A DNA stretch of 64,000 nt from Betaproteobacteria bacterium (GCA_016720425.1 JADKKQ010000008.1:218815-282814); one strand, 5' to 3'. Shown: positions 1 through 9,095, counted from the first letter of the stretch. Numbers and translations are program-made. Notes: generated from the letters alone by a model not told the origin.

Positions 1-109
1 CGCCGATCAGCGTGCCGAGCAGCACACCGGCGAGCGCGTAGAGGACGTTCTGGAACGTCAGCGCCACGCCGAAGCCGGTGGCGAGGTTCTGCAGCAGGTC
101 GAATTCCAT
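1..109 (-). CDS. tctA: TctA family tripartite tricarboxylate transporter, large permease subunit (N-terminal fragment)
   Basis: Only the first 36 codons are inside the window; the gene continues past base 1. The start ATG is at 109-107 and the translation begins MEFDLLQNLATGFGVALT, followed by a hydrophobic stretch ending in GVLLGTLIG. This is the typical beginning of TctA, the large (about 500-residue, multi-spanning) inner-membrane permease that imports tricarboxylates or similar organic acids with TctB and a periplasmic binding protein. The start overlaps the tctB stop codon by one base, so the two are translationally coupled. Identification rests on this short N-terminus plus the adjoining tctB. 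Confidence 0.8.
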   Translation of the reverse strand, partial: MEFDLLQNLATGFGVALTFQNVLYALAGVLLGTLIG

Positions 110-570
110 CAGCGCGGAACGAGGAACGGCGGCCAGATCGGCAGCTGCAGGCCCAGGCCGTAGATGAAGACCCCCACCGTGAAGGCCGCGAGGATGAGGC
201 TGCTGACCACCGCTTCCTTCCAGCGGAATTCGCGGTCGGCACTGCTGGAAATCAGGATCAGCAGGAGGGTGGCGGGGACGATGCCCAGGCGCGGTGCGGC
301 GACGCCGAACAGGAACACGCTGCCCAGGACGATCACCAGCGGCTTCAGGTTGCGCATCGCCGGCGCGGGTCCCCGGAGGAAGAACGAGCGCAGGATCAGG
401 ATCGCCGCCAGCGCCAGCAGCAGGATCCCCAGCATTCGCGGAAAGTAGCCTGGGCCCATCCGGGCCGCCGTCCCGAGCGGATAGCTGCTGGAGATGAAGA
501 TCGCCGTCGCGCCGAGGGTGGCGAACAGCACCCCGGCCCCGAAATCCTTCGGGTGGCGGATCAGAGCCAT
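109..570 (-). CDS. tctB: TctB family small permease subunit of a tripartite tricarboxylate transporter
   Basis: A 153-residue membrane protein with four hydrophobic segments (about residues 11-29, 43-62, 75-110 and 122-145) and the GPGYFPRMLG motif near residue 39 that marks the TctB family. TctB is the small, poorly conserved membrane subunit of TTT systems and works with TctA to drive substrate uptake from a periplasmic TctC binding protein. It lies directly upstream of tctA and overlaps it by one base. No tctC is found just upstream, where it often sits, so the binding protein must be encoded elsewhere. The 214 bases upstream hold no gene. Confidence 0.88.
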   Translation of the reverse strand: MALIRHPKDFGAGVLFATLGATAIFISSSYPLGTAARMGPGYFPRMLGILLLALAAILILRSFFLRGPAPAMRNLKPLVIVLGSVFLFGVAAPRLGIVPATLLLILISSSADREFRWKEAVVSSLILAAFTVGVFIYGLGLQLPIWPPFLVPR

Positions 571-784
571 GGCGTAGTCATGCGGTCGGCGGGGCGAATC
601 GCACCCGACGGGCGCCGTGCCGGCACCGCTCCGGGAACGATGAAGTGGTTACGTTGAAGCCGCGCAGTTTAACACCTGCGCGCAGCGGCCGAGAGCACCG
701 CGCGGGAACGCCGGTGTCCGCGCGGCGCGGGATGGCGGTCCGGTCGCCGCGCCCCGGGAATCCCGGGCCCGGCGGCGATCGCGC

Positions 785-814
785 AAGAAAAAGGGCAGGC
801 GTGCGGCCTGCCCT
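785..814 (-). terminator. Rho-independent terminator after the parvulin gene
   Basis: Read on the minus strand, an 8-9 bp G+C-rich stem (GGGCAGGC pairing with GCCTGCCC, short GC-rich loop) is followed by TTTTTCTT. It lies about 50 bases past the stop of the parvulin gene that ends at 862 and separates it from tctBA. Confidence 0.8.
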
Positions 815-861
815 GGGATCGCCCGTGCGAGGCGGCGCGGCGTGCCCGCGGCCCGCCGCGG

Positions 862-1671
862 TCACACGCCGTTCTTGGTGCGCAGTTCCTTGAAGTAGCT
901 CTCGAGGTGCTGCGCCTGCAGGCGCTGCTGGAGCTGGGGCTTCACTTCCTCGAACGGCGGCACCTTGGCGTCGCGCACGTCGTCGAGACGGATCACGTGC
1001 CAACCGAACTGCGTCTGCACCGGTTGCGCGGTGAATTTGCCCTTCTCGAGTTTGGTCATCGCCTCGGAGAACGGCTTGACGAAATTGGCGGGGGCGTTCC
1101 AGTCGAGATCGCCGCCGTTGGCCTTGGATCCCGGATCCTTCGACTGCTCGGCGAGCTTCTCGAAGCGCTCGCCCTTCTGCAGCGCGACGATGATCTCCTT
1201 CGCGTCGGCTTCCTTCTCGACCAGGATGTGGCGGACCTTGTATTCCTTGTCGCCGATCTGGGACTTGATCTTGTCGTATTCCGTGCGCAACGAGGCTTCG
1301 GGGATCGGGTTGGCCTTGATCCAGTCGGCGACGTAGGCGCGGACGAGCACGGTCTGACCGGTCAGGTCGATCTGGTTCTTGATCTCGGCGTTCTTGTCGA
1401 GCCCCTTCTTCTTCGCCTCGCGGACCAGCAGTTCGCGGGTGTTGAGTTCCTCGCGGACCGCATTGCGCAGTTCCGGGGAGTCGGGCTGGCCCTGCGCCAG
1501 ACGCTCCTTGAGCAGGTAGTCGAAGTAGGGCTTCGGATAGAGCTCCTTGCCGGCGGCGGCAGCGGCCGGGGCGGCTGCCGCGGCCCCCTTGGCGGGCGCC
1601 TGGGCATAGGCAGGGGCCCCGGCCAGCGCGAACAGCGTGGCAAAGGTGACGGCAAGCGTGCGACGAATCAT
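862..1671 (-). CDS. Periplasmic peptidyl-prolyl isomerase of the parvulin (PpiC/SurA) type
   Basis: A 269-residue protein beginning with a clear Sec signal peptide (MIRRTLAVTFATLFALAGAP, cleavage probably after AYA-Q near residue 24) and an Ala-rich linker. A helical N-terminal region (about 45-125) precedes one parvulin rotamase domain (about 140-240) with the expected signatures: VRHILV, the KDPGSKANGGDLDW stretch and a terminal QTQFGWHVIRLDD. Such proteins assist folding of outer-membrane and periplasmic proteins by proline isomerisation. It is shorter than SurA and has only one parvulin domain, so it resembles the generic PpiC-like proteins common next to bolA and yciB in betaproteobacteria. 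A strong terminator follows it. Confidence 0.9.
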   Translation of the reverse strand: MIRRTLAVTFATLFALAGAPAYAQAPAKGAAAAAPAAAAAGKELYPKPYFDYLLKERLAQGQPDSPELRNAVREELNTRELLVREAKKKGLDKNAEIKNQIDLTGQTVLVRAYVADWIKANPIPEASLRTEYDKIKSQIGDKEYKVRHILVEKEADAKEIIVALQKGERFEKLAEQSKDPGSKANGGDLDWNAPANFVKPFSEAMTKLEKGKFTAQPVQTQFGWHVIRLDDVRDAKVPPFEEVKPQLQQRLQAQHLESYFKELRTKNGV

Positions 1672-1695
1672 CGGAACGGTCCTTTGGGGTTGGTT

Positions 1696-2018
1696 TCAGG
1701 AAGGGAATTCTTCCGGGGCAAGGGCGCGGATGGACAGCGCGTGCACCGGGTGGGGCAGCAGGTCACCGACCTCGCGCAGCACGCGCTGATGACGTTCGAG
1801 TCGGGAGAGGCCGGAAAAGTTCTGGGCGACGATGAGCAGCGAGAAGTGCCCCGCACCGTTGGCCGCGCCCGCGTGACCGACGTGGTCGGCGCCGTCGTCG
1901 TGGATTTCCAGCACCGTGGGCGAGAGTACGGCGAGCCGCGCCCGCAGGCTGGGGGGGTTGGCTCCCGCTCGTGCTGCGCACTCCGGTGTTCTCGCTCGGG
2001 GCGGCCCTTCGCGCTCAC
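1696..2018 (-). CDS. bolA: BolA family protein (apparent frameshift near the N-terminus)
   Basis: The intact part, from a GTG at 1914, encodes 72 residues with BolA features: LEIHDDGADHVGHAG, then HFSLLIVAQNFSGLS, the RHQRV helix and HALSIRALAPEE at the end. BolA proteins are small stress regulators and glutaredoxin/iron-sulfur partners. The first BolA helix (SLRARLAVLSPT) is readable just upstream in the same frame but has no usable start codon. A GTG at 2018, overlapping the yciB stop (GTGA), is the natural start but is in another frame. The two frames can be joined at the run of seven G at 1951-1957. I annotate the gene from 2018 and treat the homopolymer as a likely one-base error or real frameshift. 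Confidence 0.72.
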
Positions 2019-2548
2019 GATGCCTCCTCGGTGATGTGCCGCGAGAGCCAGAGCCCCTGTGCCACCGCGAATAGCAGGAAGAGGCCGATTCCGCCCCAGA
2101 CCTTGAAATTGACCCAGGTGTCGGTCGGATAGTGGAAGGCGACGTACCAGTTGGCCACGCCCATGAACGCGAAGAACGCGACCCAAGTCCAGGTCAGGCG
2201 GGACCAGACCGGCTCGGGCAGCACGACGCCCTTCATCAGGTAGGTGAGGAGGTTGCGGCCGAACGCAAGCCGGCCGACCGCCAGGACCAGCCCGAACACG
2301 CCGTACAGCACCGTCGGCTTCCACTTGATGAAGGTTTCGTCCTGCAGCAGCAGGGTTGCCCCGCCGAACACGACGATGATGGCGAGCGAGAGCCAGTGCA
2401 CCGTCGAGACGCTGCCTTTTTTCCAGTGGAACCAGGCGATCTGCGCGATCGACGCGACGATGGCCACGGCGGTGGCGGCGTAGATCCCCTGCCACTTGAA
2501 GGCGATGAAGAAGAGGATCAGAGGAAAGTAGTCGGCAAGAAGCTGCAT
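2015..2548 (-). CDS. yciB: Inner membrane-spanning septation protein YciB/IspZ family
   Basis: A 177-residue integral membrane protein of normal family length. It starts MQLLADYFPLILFFIAFKW, has about five hydrophobic spans, and carries the family stretches KPTVLYGVFGLVL and GVANWYVAFHYPTDTWVNFKV. YciB proteins affect cell envelope and septation-zone peptidoglycan synthesis; the biochemical role is not settled. It lies between ampD and bolA on the same strand, and its stop overlaps the putative bolA start. The stretch GTTATAATTT sits 11-16 bases upstream of the ATG and may be its -10 element, leaving a very short leader. Confidence 0.9.
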   Translation of the reverse strand: MQLLADYFPLILFFIAFKWQGIYAATAVAIVASIAQIAWFHWKKGSVSTVHWLSLAIIVVFGGATLLLQDETFIKWKPTVLYGVFGLVLAVGRLAFGRNLLTYLMKGVVLPEPVWSRLTWTWVAFFAFMGVANWYVAFHYPTDTWVNFKVWGGIGLFLLFAVAQGLWLSRHITEEAS

Positions 2549-2558
2549 AACCTGAAAT

Positions 2559-2564
2559 TATAAC
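2559..2564 (-). promoter_or_regulatory. Candidate -10 element (TATAAT) upstream of yciB
   Basis: A perfect TATAAT on the minus strand in otherwise G+C-rich DNA, 10 bases before the yciB ATG. No convincing -35 hexamer is visible at 16-18 bases. The spacing would give a nearly leaderless transcript, so the call is tentative. Confidence 0.35.
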
Positions 2565-2623
2565 ACGTCCTCGACGCCCAGCCTGAATTGTCCTTGCCTT
2601 GCCTGCGTCCCCCGCGGGCGGGG

Positions 2624-3196
2624 TCACCCCTGGCGCAACAGCCCGCGCAGCCGGTGCCAGTCGAACGCGGGGCCCGGGTCGGTCTTGCGCCCGGGGGCGA
2701 TGTCGCTGTGCCCGGCGAGGTCGGCGAGCGGAAAGTGGCGGCGGAGCAGGCGGACGAGCCGGGCGAGGCGCAAATACTGCGCGGCGGTGTACGGCCGCGT
2801 GTCGGTGCCCTCGAGCTCGATGCCGATCGAGAAGTCGTTGCAGCCGTCGCGTCCGTTCCAGTGCGAGACCCCGGCGTGCCACGCGCGGTCGGTGCAGGCG
2901 ACGAACTGCAGCAGCTCGCCGCGTCGGCGGATCAGAAAGTGCGACGAGACGCGCAGCGCGGCGATCGTCGCATAGTAGGGGTGCTGCGCGGGATCGAGCC
3001 GGTTGGTGAAGAGTTCGGCGATGCCCGGGCCGCCGAACTCGCCCGGGGGCAGCGAGATGCCGTGGATGACGGCGAGGGTGATGGCCGTGCCGGGCGGGCG
3101 CGCGTCGCAGTTCGGCGAGGCGAACCGGCGCGCCGAGGAAACCCACCCGAGTGCTTTCCCGCCGGGCACCCTGGCGCCACCCGGGCGGTGCGTCAC
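2624..3196 (-). CDS. ampD: 1,6-anhydro-N-acetylmuramyl-L-alanine amidase AmpD
   Basis: A 190-residue zinc amidase of the N-acetylmuramoyl-L-alanine amidase-2 fold, close to the usual AmpD length. It cleaves the peptide from anhydro-muropeptides during cytoplasmic cell-wall recycling. The zinc ligands are recognisable as His in LAVIHGISLPPG, His in LAGHSDIAPGRKTDPGP and the Asp that follows in that segment; the conserved SSHFLIRRRGELLQFV strand and SIGIELEG are also present. The start is a GTG at 3196 that overlaps the pilR stop (GTGA), which implies translational coupling. The order pilS-pilR-ampD-yciB-bolA is common in betaproteobacteria. Confidence 0.9.
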   Translation of the reverse strand: MTHRPGGARVPGGKALGWVSSARRFASPNCDARPPGTAITLAVIHGISLPPGEFGGPGIAELFTNRLDPAQHPYYATIAALRVSSHFLIRRRGELLQFVACTDRAWHAGVSHWNGRDGCNDFSIGIELEGTDTRPYTAAQYLRLARLVRLLRRHFPLADLAGHSDIAPGRKTDPGPAFDWHRLRGLLRQG

Positions 3197-4530
3197 TTGA
3201 TCCCCAGCCGTTCCATCCGGTAACGCATCGCCCTGAAGGTGATGCCGAGCAGCTTCGCCGCGGCGGTGCGGTTGTAGCGCGTCTTCTCCAGCGCCTCGGT
3301 GATGGCGGAGCGCTCGACGCGGTCGAGATAGTCCTGCAACGGCCACTTGTCGCCGCTCGCCACGGGCGCCTCGCTCTCGTCGCTCGTGGGTGTGAGATGC
3401 AGGTCGGCGGCGCTGACGCGCTCCGGATCGGCCGCCAGCGACAGGCCGCGCTCGAGGATGTTCTCGAGCTCCCGGACGTTGCCCGGGAACGAGTAGTGCT
3501 CCAGCGCGACCAGGGCGTCGGCGTCCAGCCGGGCGGGCGTGCCGCGGGACAGCTTGGCGAGAATCGCATTGGCGATCAGCGGGATGTCCTCGCGCATTTC
3601 CCGCAGGTTCGGCATCGCCAGTTCGATGACGTGCAAGCGGTAGAAGAGGTCCTGGCGGAACTCGCCGGACTCGACCAGCGCGGTGAGCCTCTTGTGGGTG
3701 GCGCTGATGAGCCGGACGTCGACCGGTTCCTCCTGCGTCGAGCCCACCTTGCGGACTTTCTTCTCCTGGATCGCCCGCAGCAGCTTGACCTGCATGGCGA
3801 GCGGCAGGTCGGCGACCTCGTCCAGAAACAGCGTGCCGCCGTTGGCCGCCTGAAAGAACCCGTCGCGGTCGGCCTCCGCGCCGGTGAACGAGCCCTTGCG
3901 GTAGCCGAAGAACTCGCTCTCCATCAGGTTTTCCGGGATCGCGCCGCAGTTGACCGCGATGAACGGATGCTCGCTGCGCGCCCCCCCGCTGTGGATCATC
4001 CGCGCGGCCAGCTCCTTGCCGCTGCCGGACTCGCCGTTGATGAACACCGGGGCCTGGCTCTTGGCCAGACGCTCGATCAGGCCGCGCACCTGCAGCATGG
4101 CCGGCGACTCGCCGAGCAGCGTGTGACCGCTGCGGACTTCCGCCTTCTCGGGCACCTTGAGCGCCTGCTTCACCAGCGCCCGCAGCTGTTCCAGCGCCAC
4201 CGGCTTGGAGAGGTAGTCGAAGGCGCCGGCCTTGAGCGCGGCGACCGCGTTCTCGGCGCTGCCGAAGGCGGTGATCACCGCCACCGGGACGTCGAGTCCC
4301 TTCTCGGTGATGTGCTGGACGACTTCGAGTCCATCGCCGTCGGGGAGCCGCATGTCGGTGAGGCAGAGATCGAACGCCTCCTTGTCGAGCAGGCCGATCG
4401 CTTCGGCGACGCACTCGGCGCGGGTGGTGTCGAGGCCCATGCGCGAGAGCGTGAGTTCGAGCAGTTCGAGCAGATCGGGCTCGTCGTCGATGACGAGCAC
4501 GCGCGGCTGGCCGCGGAGCTTGCGGGACAT
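3193..4530 (-). CDS. pilR: Sigma-54-dependent response regulator PilR
   Basis: A 445-residue NtrC-class activator. Residues about 9-125 form a receiver domain with Asp59 in LCLTDMRLP as the likely phosphorylation site and Lys in YLSKPV. Residues about 140-370 form a sigma-54 AAA+ domain with Walker A GESGSGKE, the sigma-54 contact loop written GSFTGA rather than the usual GAFTGA, and Walker B GTLFLDEVADL. A Fis-type helix-turn-helix closes the protein (NRTAAAKLLGITFRAMRYR). The adjoining pilS identifies it as PilR, which activates pilin transcription. Only two bases separate it from the pilS stop, so the pair is one transcript. Confidence 0.92.
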   Translation of the reverse strand: MSRKLRGQPRVLVIDDEPDLLELLELTLSRMGLDTTRAECVAEAIGLLDKEAFDLCLTDMRLPDGDGLEVVQHITEKGLDVPVAVITAFGSAENAVAALKAGAFDYLSKPVALEQLRALVKQALKVPEKAEVRSGHTLLGESPAMLQVRGLIERLAKSQAPVFINGESGSGKELAARMIHSGGARSEHPFIAVNCGAIPENLMESEFFGYRKGSFTGAEADRDGFFQAANGGTLFLDEVADLPLAMQVKLLRAIQEKKVRKVGSTQEEPVDVRLISATHKRLTALVESGEFRQDLFYRLHVIELAMPNLREMREDIPLIANAILAKLSRGTPARLDADALVALEHYSFPGNVRELENILERGLSLAADPERVSAADLHLTPTSDESEAPVASGDKWPLQDYLDRVERSAITEALEKTRYNRTAAAKLLGITFRAMRYRMERLGIK

Positions 4531-4531
4531 G

Positions 4532-6133
4532 TCAGGCCTCTTTTTCGGTCATTGTGGCCGGAACGCCGGCCCCTTCCAGGGTGAACCGGAACTGGGCGCC
4601 CGGTCCCTTGGGCAGCAGTTCGAGCGCGCCGCCGTTGGCATCGGCGAGTTCGCGCGCGATGTAGAGCCCGAGTCCCGTGCCTCCGGGGCGCGTGGTGAAG
4701 AACGGTTCGAAGATCTGACCGCGCCGGTCGGCGGGAATGCCCGGGCCGTCGTCGGCGAGCTCGCAGATCACGGCGTCGCCCATGTACCCGGCGCGGGCGG
4801 AGATGCGGATGCTTCCCGGCTTGTGCTGGCAGTGCTGCCACGCGTTGCGGATGAGGTTCCAGGTGATCTGGTTGAGGTGTCCGCGGTCGAAGCTGATGGT
4901 GAGTTCCGCGGGAACGTGCAGCGTGATCGCGCCGGGTGGCATCTTCTCGGCCTGCATGATCTCCTCGGTCATCGCCGCGAGGAACTCGCGCAGCTCGATC
5001 GGCTCCGGCTGCTGGCGATCCCGGCGATTGAGGGCAAGGATCTCGCCGACGATGCGGTCGATCCGCTTGGTGTTGTTGCGGATCATCTTGAGCAATCGCT
5101 GGCCCTCGGGCGCCACGGCACCGTCCTCGTCGAGCAGCTGCGCCGCCTGGTTGATGGCGGACAGCGGATTGCGCACCTCGTGCGCGATGCTGGCGGTGAG
5201 GCGTCCCATGGCCGCGAGCTTCATCTGCTGCGCCTCCGCCTGCGCGCGGCCCAGGTCCTCGAGATAGATCAGCGTGCCGCCGTTCAGTCCGAAGCCGATC
5301 CGGACCAGGCGCACGTTCAGCAGCCGCTGCGTCGACTCGACCTTGAACGGGGGCAGCGGCTCGGCGACGTTCTCCTGCCAGCGCCGCCAGTAGTCGTGCA
5401 GGGTCGAGGAGAACTCGGCAGGCGCATGCCGCCGCGCATCCGGCCGAAACCGCCCAGCCAAGCGGGTGACCTGCGCGTTGTGGCCGCGCACGACGCCGTT
5501 GAGGTCGACGACCAGCACGCCGTCCTGCATGTCCTGGATGATCAGCCGGTTCAGGTGATCGAGGTTGGCGACGTCGATGCCGCGCTGGGCCGCGAGGTCT
5601 TCGGAAGCCTTGGTGTAGCGACCGAGGGCTACGGCGATGCCGATGGTCGTGAAGTAGCCGAAACCGATGAGGCCGGTCTGGAAGACCTGCGCGCCGCATG
5701 ATCTGGCCTTCGAACAGGCGCACGATGTCGAGGCCGAGGAGGACCAGCGTGGCCAGTGCCGCGTGGAAGAACGCGATGCGGGTGCGCAACAGCCAGCCGC
5801 TCGCCGCCAGCTGCGGGAACAGCAGGATCGGCAGCGAGCCCCCGGACGGGCCGCCGGCGATCATGACCATGGCCACGAAGATCACGTCGCCGGCGAGCAG
5901 CACCGAGACCAGGATCGGCAGCGGCAGCAGCAGGCGCTCGCGCTGGATCCACCAGAACGTGACGAGGCCGAAGGAAAAGTAGAACACCGACGCGGTGACG
6001 AAGGCCTGCGGTGCCGGAATCTGCAGCGTGCGCAGGTCGAGCAGCAACGCCGTGCCGAGGAGGACCGCGCCGCAGACGGCACGGTAGAGGCCGACGATCC
6101 AGAGAATGCGCCGTTCCAGTCGCTGCCCACCAT
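4532..6133 (-). CDS. pilS: Sensor histidine kinase PilS (frameshifted; 5' end uncertain)
   Basis: The partner kinase of PilR. The intact C-terminal 332 residues include a PAS-like segment (VLVVDLNGVVRGHN), the phospho-acceptor motif SIAHEVRNPLS, the N box (NLIRNAWQH) and the G boxes DDGPGIPADRRG and GGTGLGLYIA. Upstream, in a different frame, lies the six-helix membrane region typical of PilS (ILWIVGLYRAVCGAVLLG through GWLLRTRIAFFHAALATL). The frames join near 5695, where CAGGTCTTCCAG restores a continuous protein, so one base is in excess or missing there. No good start codon is in frame with the first helix, so the 5' limit near 6133 is approximate and a second indel is possible. The kinase probably senses pilin in the membrane. 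Confidence 0.82.
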
Positions 6134-6179
6134 TCGTGGGCGCCGGCGCCGGCAGCGGCGGGCGAAGCGAGGCGGACGG

Positions 6180-6452
6180 TAGGAGGTGAACTCGCCGGTG
6201 CGGACGACGCGGCTCCAGCGCCGCTTGCTGCAGTCGGGATCGCCGCAAGCGGCCCCGTCGGTCCAAGCGGCCTCGGCTCGGCGCGAAGCGCCGCAGCGGC
6301 TGCAGCGCACGCGTCCCCTCGACGCGCGGGGGCGGTTCGCGTTCCTTCTGGCGCGCGTCCTCGGCGCGCTTCCGGGCCTTCGCGGTGTTGAGCAGGCGCA
6401 AGCCGAGGAGGACTGCGAACACCACCACCAGCCAGAAGATGATCTTGCTCAT
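6180..6452 (-). CDS. PP0621-like small membrane protein with zinc-ribbon cysteines (frameshifted)
   Basis: A short protein starting MSKIIFWLVVVFAVLLGLRL (one N-terminal membrane helix), a basic linker, then, after a frame change near 6320, a cysteine cluster RCSRCG...ACGDPDC. This layout (one helix plus a CxxC zinc-ribbon-like tail) matches the PP0621 family, often found beside pilS; the function is unknown. The ATG at 6452 overlaps the stop of the upstream oxidase gene. No stop codon follows in the restored frame before pilS, so the 3' limit is approximate and another indel is likely. Confidence 0.6.
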
Positions 6453-7881
6453 GCCTTCCTTGCCTGCGCGAGCACCTTGCCCGGATTGAGGATGCCCAGG
6501 GGATCGAGCGCGGTCTTCACGCGCCGCATGAGTTCGAGCTCGATTTCGCTCTTGTAGCGGACGAGCTCCTCGCGCTTCAGCTGCCCGATGCCGTGCTCGG
6601 CGCTGATGCTGCCGCCGTGGCGCCGCCACCAGGTCGTGGACGATGCGATTCGCGGCCGCGGGCGCGGGCCATGAACGTCTCGGCGGTTCGGCTTCCGGGG
6701 CCGGCCGGGTTGTAATGAAGATTGCCGTCCCCAGATGGCCGAAGGTGACCAGGCGCACGCCGGGAAGGCCGCCTGCAGCGCCGCCGCCGCCTCGGCGAGG
6801 AACGCCGGTATCGACGACACCGGCGGCGAGATGTCGTGCTTGATGTTGGGTCCCTCGCGCCGCTGCGCCTCGGCGATGTTCTCGCGCAGCTGCCACAGCG
6901 CAGCGGCCTGTTCGCCGGACTGCGCCACCGTGGCGTCGCGGGCCGTGCCCTCGTCCAGCACCGCCGCCAGCGCCTCCTCGACCATCGTCGCGACCGGTGC
7001 GTCCAGGGGCACTGTCGTCGGCCTCGATGAGCGCATACCAGGGATGGCCCGGCAGCGGATCGGGCAGGCGGGGCAGGTGCTTGCGCGACAGCGCCAGCGA
7101 CAGCGCCGACATCAGCTCGAAACCGACCAGCCGGTCGCCCAGGCCCTGCTTCAGCCCGCCCAGCAGGGCGACCGCCGCGGGGGGTCGGCAACCGCGACCA
7201 GCGCGGTGGCGCGCACGCGCGGCGCGGCGAACAGCTTCAGCACCGCCGCCGTGACCACGCCCAGCGTGCCTTCGGCGCCGATGAACAGCTGCTTCAGATC
7301 GTAGCCAGTGTTGTCCTTGCGCAGGCCGCGCAGCCCGTTCCAGACGCTGCCGTCGGCGAGCACGACTTCGAGGCCCAGCACCAGTTCGCGGGCGTTGCCG
7401 AAACGCAGGACCGCGGTGCCACCCGCGTTGGTCGCCATGTTGCCGCCGATGGTGCAACCTGCCCTCCGCGGCGAGGGAGAGCGGGAAGTAGAGTCCGGCC
7501 TCGGCTGCCGCCTGCTGGACCGCCGCCAGCGTCATGCCGGCCTCACGGTCAGCGTGGCGTTCTCGGCATCGACGGCGCGCACGCGATCAGGCGGACCAGC
7601 GAGAGGAGCACGGCATCGCCGCTGGCGTCCGGCGTCCGCCGCCGCAGTGCCCGGTGTTGCCGCCCTGCGCCACCTCACCGCGGTTTCGGCTTCGGCGCAG
7701 GCCTGCACGACCGCAGCGACCTCGGCGGTCGAGCCGGGACGCGCGATCGCCAGCGCCCGGCCGTGGAAGCGGCCGCGCCAGTCGGTGAGGTAGGGAGCGG
7801 TGTCGGCGGCGGCCGTGAGGACCTGCGCTGTGCCGACGGCCGCTCGAGCCGCGCCCGCAGGGTTGCGCGTTTGTCCGTCAT
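6449..7881 (-). CDS. FAD-linked oxidase, D-lactate / 2-hydroxyacid dehydrogenase type (several frameshifts)
   Basis: Pieces of one protein in several frames, together about the 470 residues usual for the GlcD/Dld-like family (FAD_binding_4 plus C-terminal FAD-oxidase domain). Readable parts in order: start MTDKRATLRARLE; YLTDWRGRFHGRALAIARPG; the flavin loop around MATNAGGTAVLRFGNARELVLG; LRKDNTGYDLKQLFIGAEGT; the later HDISPPVSSIPAFL; and the C-terminus SISAEHGIGQLKREELVRYK through DPLGILNPGK. These enzymes oxidise a D-2-hydroxyacid such as D-lactate, glycolate or D-2-hydroxyglutarate; the exact substrate cannot be told. At least four indels interrupt the frame (near 7845, 7675, 7460 and 7180, and more between 6990 and 6610). 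Confidence 0.78.
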
Positions 7882-7972
7882 GGACCACGATAATAGCGAA
7901 AACGCCGGTCCACCGCATCGGCGGCAAGGTGTTGACCGTCATTTGGCGGCAGCAAACAGCCCAGGAGTCCCG

Positions 7973-8374
7973 ATGAGCCAGTCTCCGTCCGATTCGAACC
8001 CTTCCTCGGGCATGCCGTTCACGCCGCAGGATGCCCTCGATTTCATGCAGAAGATGTGGAACCCGTTCGGCGTCCCGGTGCCGGGATTCGCGCCGGGCGC
8101 CGTCGCGCCCGGGGCACCGGGAGCGGCGGCGGGCCTAGCCGGAATGCCCGGAGGGCTGCCGTTTCCGCATCCCGCGGCGATGTTCGCGGCGATCGACCCG
8201 AAGGAAGTGCAGCGGAAGATCGACGAGCTGCGGGTCATCGAAGGCTGGCTGCAGATGAGCCTCAACCTGATGCAGATGAGCATCAAGACGATGGAACTGC
8301 AGGTGGCTTCGCTGGAAGCGCTGCGCGGCGGCGGTGCCGGCGAAGACAAGCCGGCCGGCGGCCGGCGCAAATAG
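7973..8374 (+). CDS. PhaM-like polyhydroxyalkanoate granule-associated protein
   Basis: A 133-residue protein divergent from the oxidase gene, with a good ribosome site (AGGAG, five bases before the ATG). The N-terminal part is Pro/Gly/Ala-rich and contains FMQKMWNPFGVP. The C-terminal half is helical: DPKEVQRKIDELRVIEGWLQ followed by SLNLMQMSIKTMELQVASLEAL. That arrangement resembles PhaM and related proteins, which link PHB granules, the PHB synthase and the nucleoid in betaproteobacteria. Its lysine/arginine-rich tail (GGRRK) is short compared with the long basic C-terminus of Ralstonia PhaM, so a granule-associated role is likely but a DNA-binding one less certain. Confidence 0.7.
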   Translation: MSQSPSDSNPSSGMPFTPQDALDFMQKMWNPFGVPVPGFAPGAVAPGAPGAAAGLAGMPGGLPFPHPAAMFAAIDPKEVQRKIDELRVIEGWLQMSLNLMQMSIKTMELQVASLEALRGGGAGEDKPAGGRRK

Positions 8375-8433
8375 ATACCCGCCCGGCACGAAGCAATCGG
8401 CCTCGCGACCGGCCGCAAGTCAGGAGACGCACG

Positions 8434-9077
8434 ATGGAACTCGTTACCACCGCCTTCGCCACCGGGGCACCGATCCCGGCGGAATACGCCTTCGGCACCG
8501 TCGACCCGGTGCGGCACGTGGCGCTGTCGGGCAACCGCAACCCTGACTTCGCCTGGCGAGGTGTGCCGGCGCGGGCGAGAGTCGCTGGGCTGATCTGCCA
8601 CGACCGGACGTTCCGTCGCGCGGCGACGACGTCAACCAGGAAGGCCGCACGGTCCCCGCCACGCTGCCGCGGTTTCGACTTCTTCCACGCCGGTGCTGGT
8701 CGATCTTCCGCCCGACACGCCCGCGATTGCACGGGGCGGAGTTCGTCCGGCATCACGCCGCGCGGCAAGCCTGGACCGCATGCCGCGCACGGCGCGCGCC
8801 ACGGACTCAACGACTACACCGGCTGGTTTGCCGGCGACAAGGACGGGCGGCAGCAGCTACTACGGTTACGACGGTCCCGCCGTCCGCCCTAGGAACGAGA
8901 GCTTCCTGCATCACTACGCCGCCTCTTCACGCTCACGCGCTCGACGTGGCGCGGCTCGACGTTGCGGGGCGTTCACCGGGCGCAGGCGCGGGCCGCGCTG
9001 GCGGAGCCACGTCCTGGCGGAAGCGTCCACGCAGGCATCTACACGCTGAATCCCGCCGTCGCGCTCCCGCGCCTAGA
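8434..9077 (+). CDS. YbhB/YbcL family Raf-kinase-inhibitor-like (PEBP) protein, frameshifted
   Basis: Starts well (CAGGAG ribosome site, ATG 8434) with MELVTTAFATGAPIPAEYAF and NRNPDFAWRGVP. It loses frame near 8590, where DVPSRGDDVNQEG should follow, regains it at GITPRGKPGPHAAHG and HGLNDYTGWFAGD, and loses it again near 8855 before YYGYDGP. The ending AGIYTLNPAVALPR is in another frame. The full-length product would be about 210 residues. Bacterial PEBP proteins bind anionic ligands and have no agreed function. The pattern of small indels with conserved sequence on both sides suggests consensus errors rather than an old pseudogene. It converges with the M61 peptidase gene. Confidence 0.72.
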
Positions 9078-9095
9078 CGAGGAGGCCCGCCAGGT

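Noticed and set aside
4275..7535. 1086-codon open frame on the minus strand covering pilR, pilS and the oxidase
   Set aside because: It is a patchwork of out-of-frame Arg-rich sequence with short in-frame pieces of the real proteins, typical of high-G+C shadow frames.
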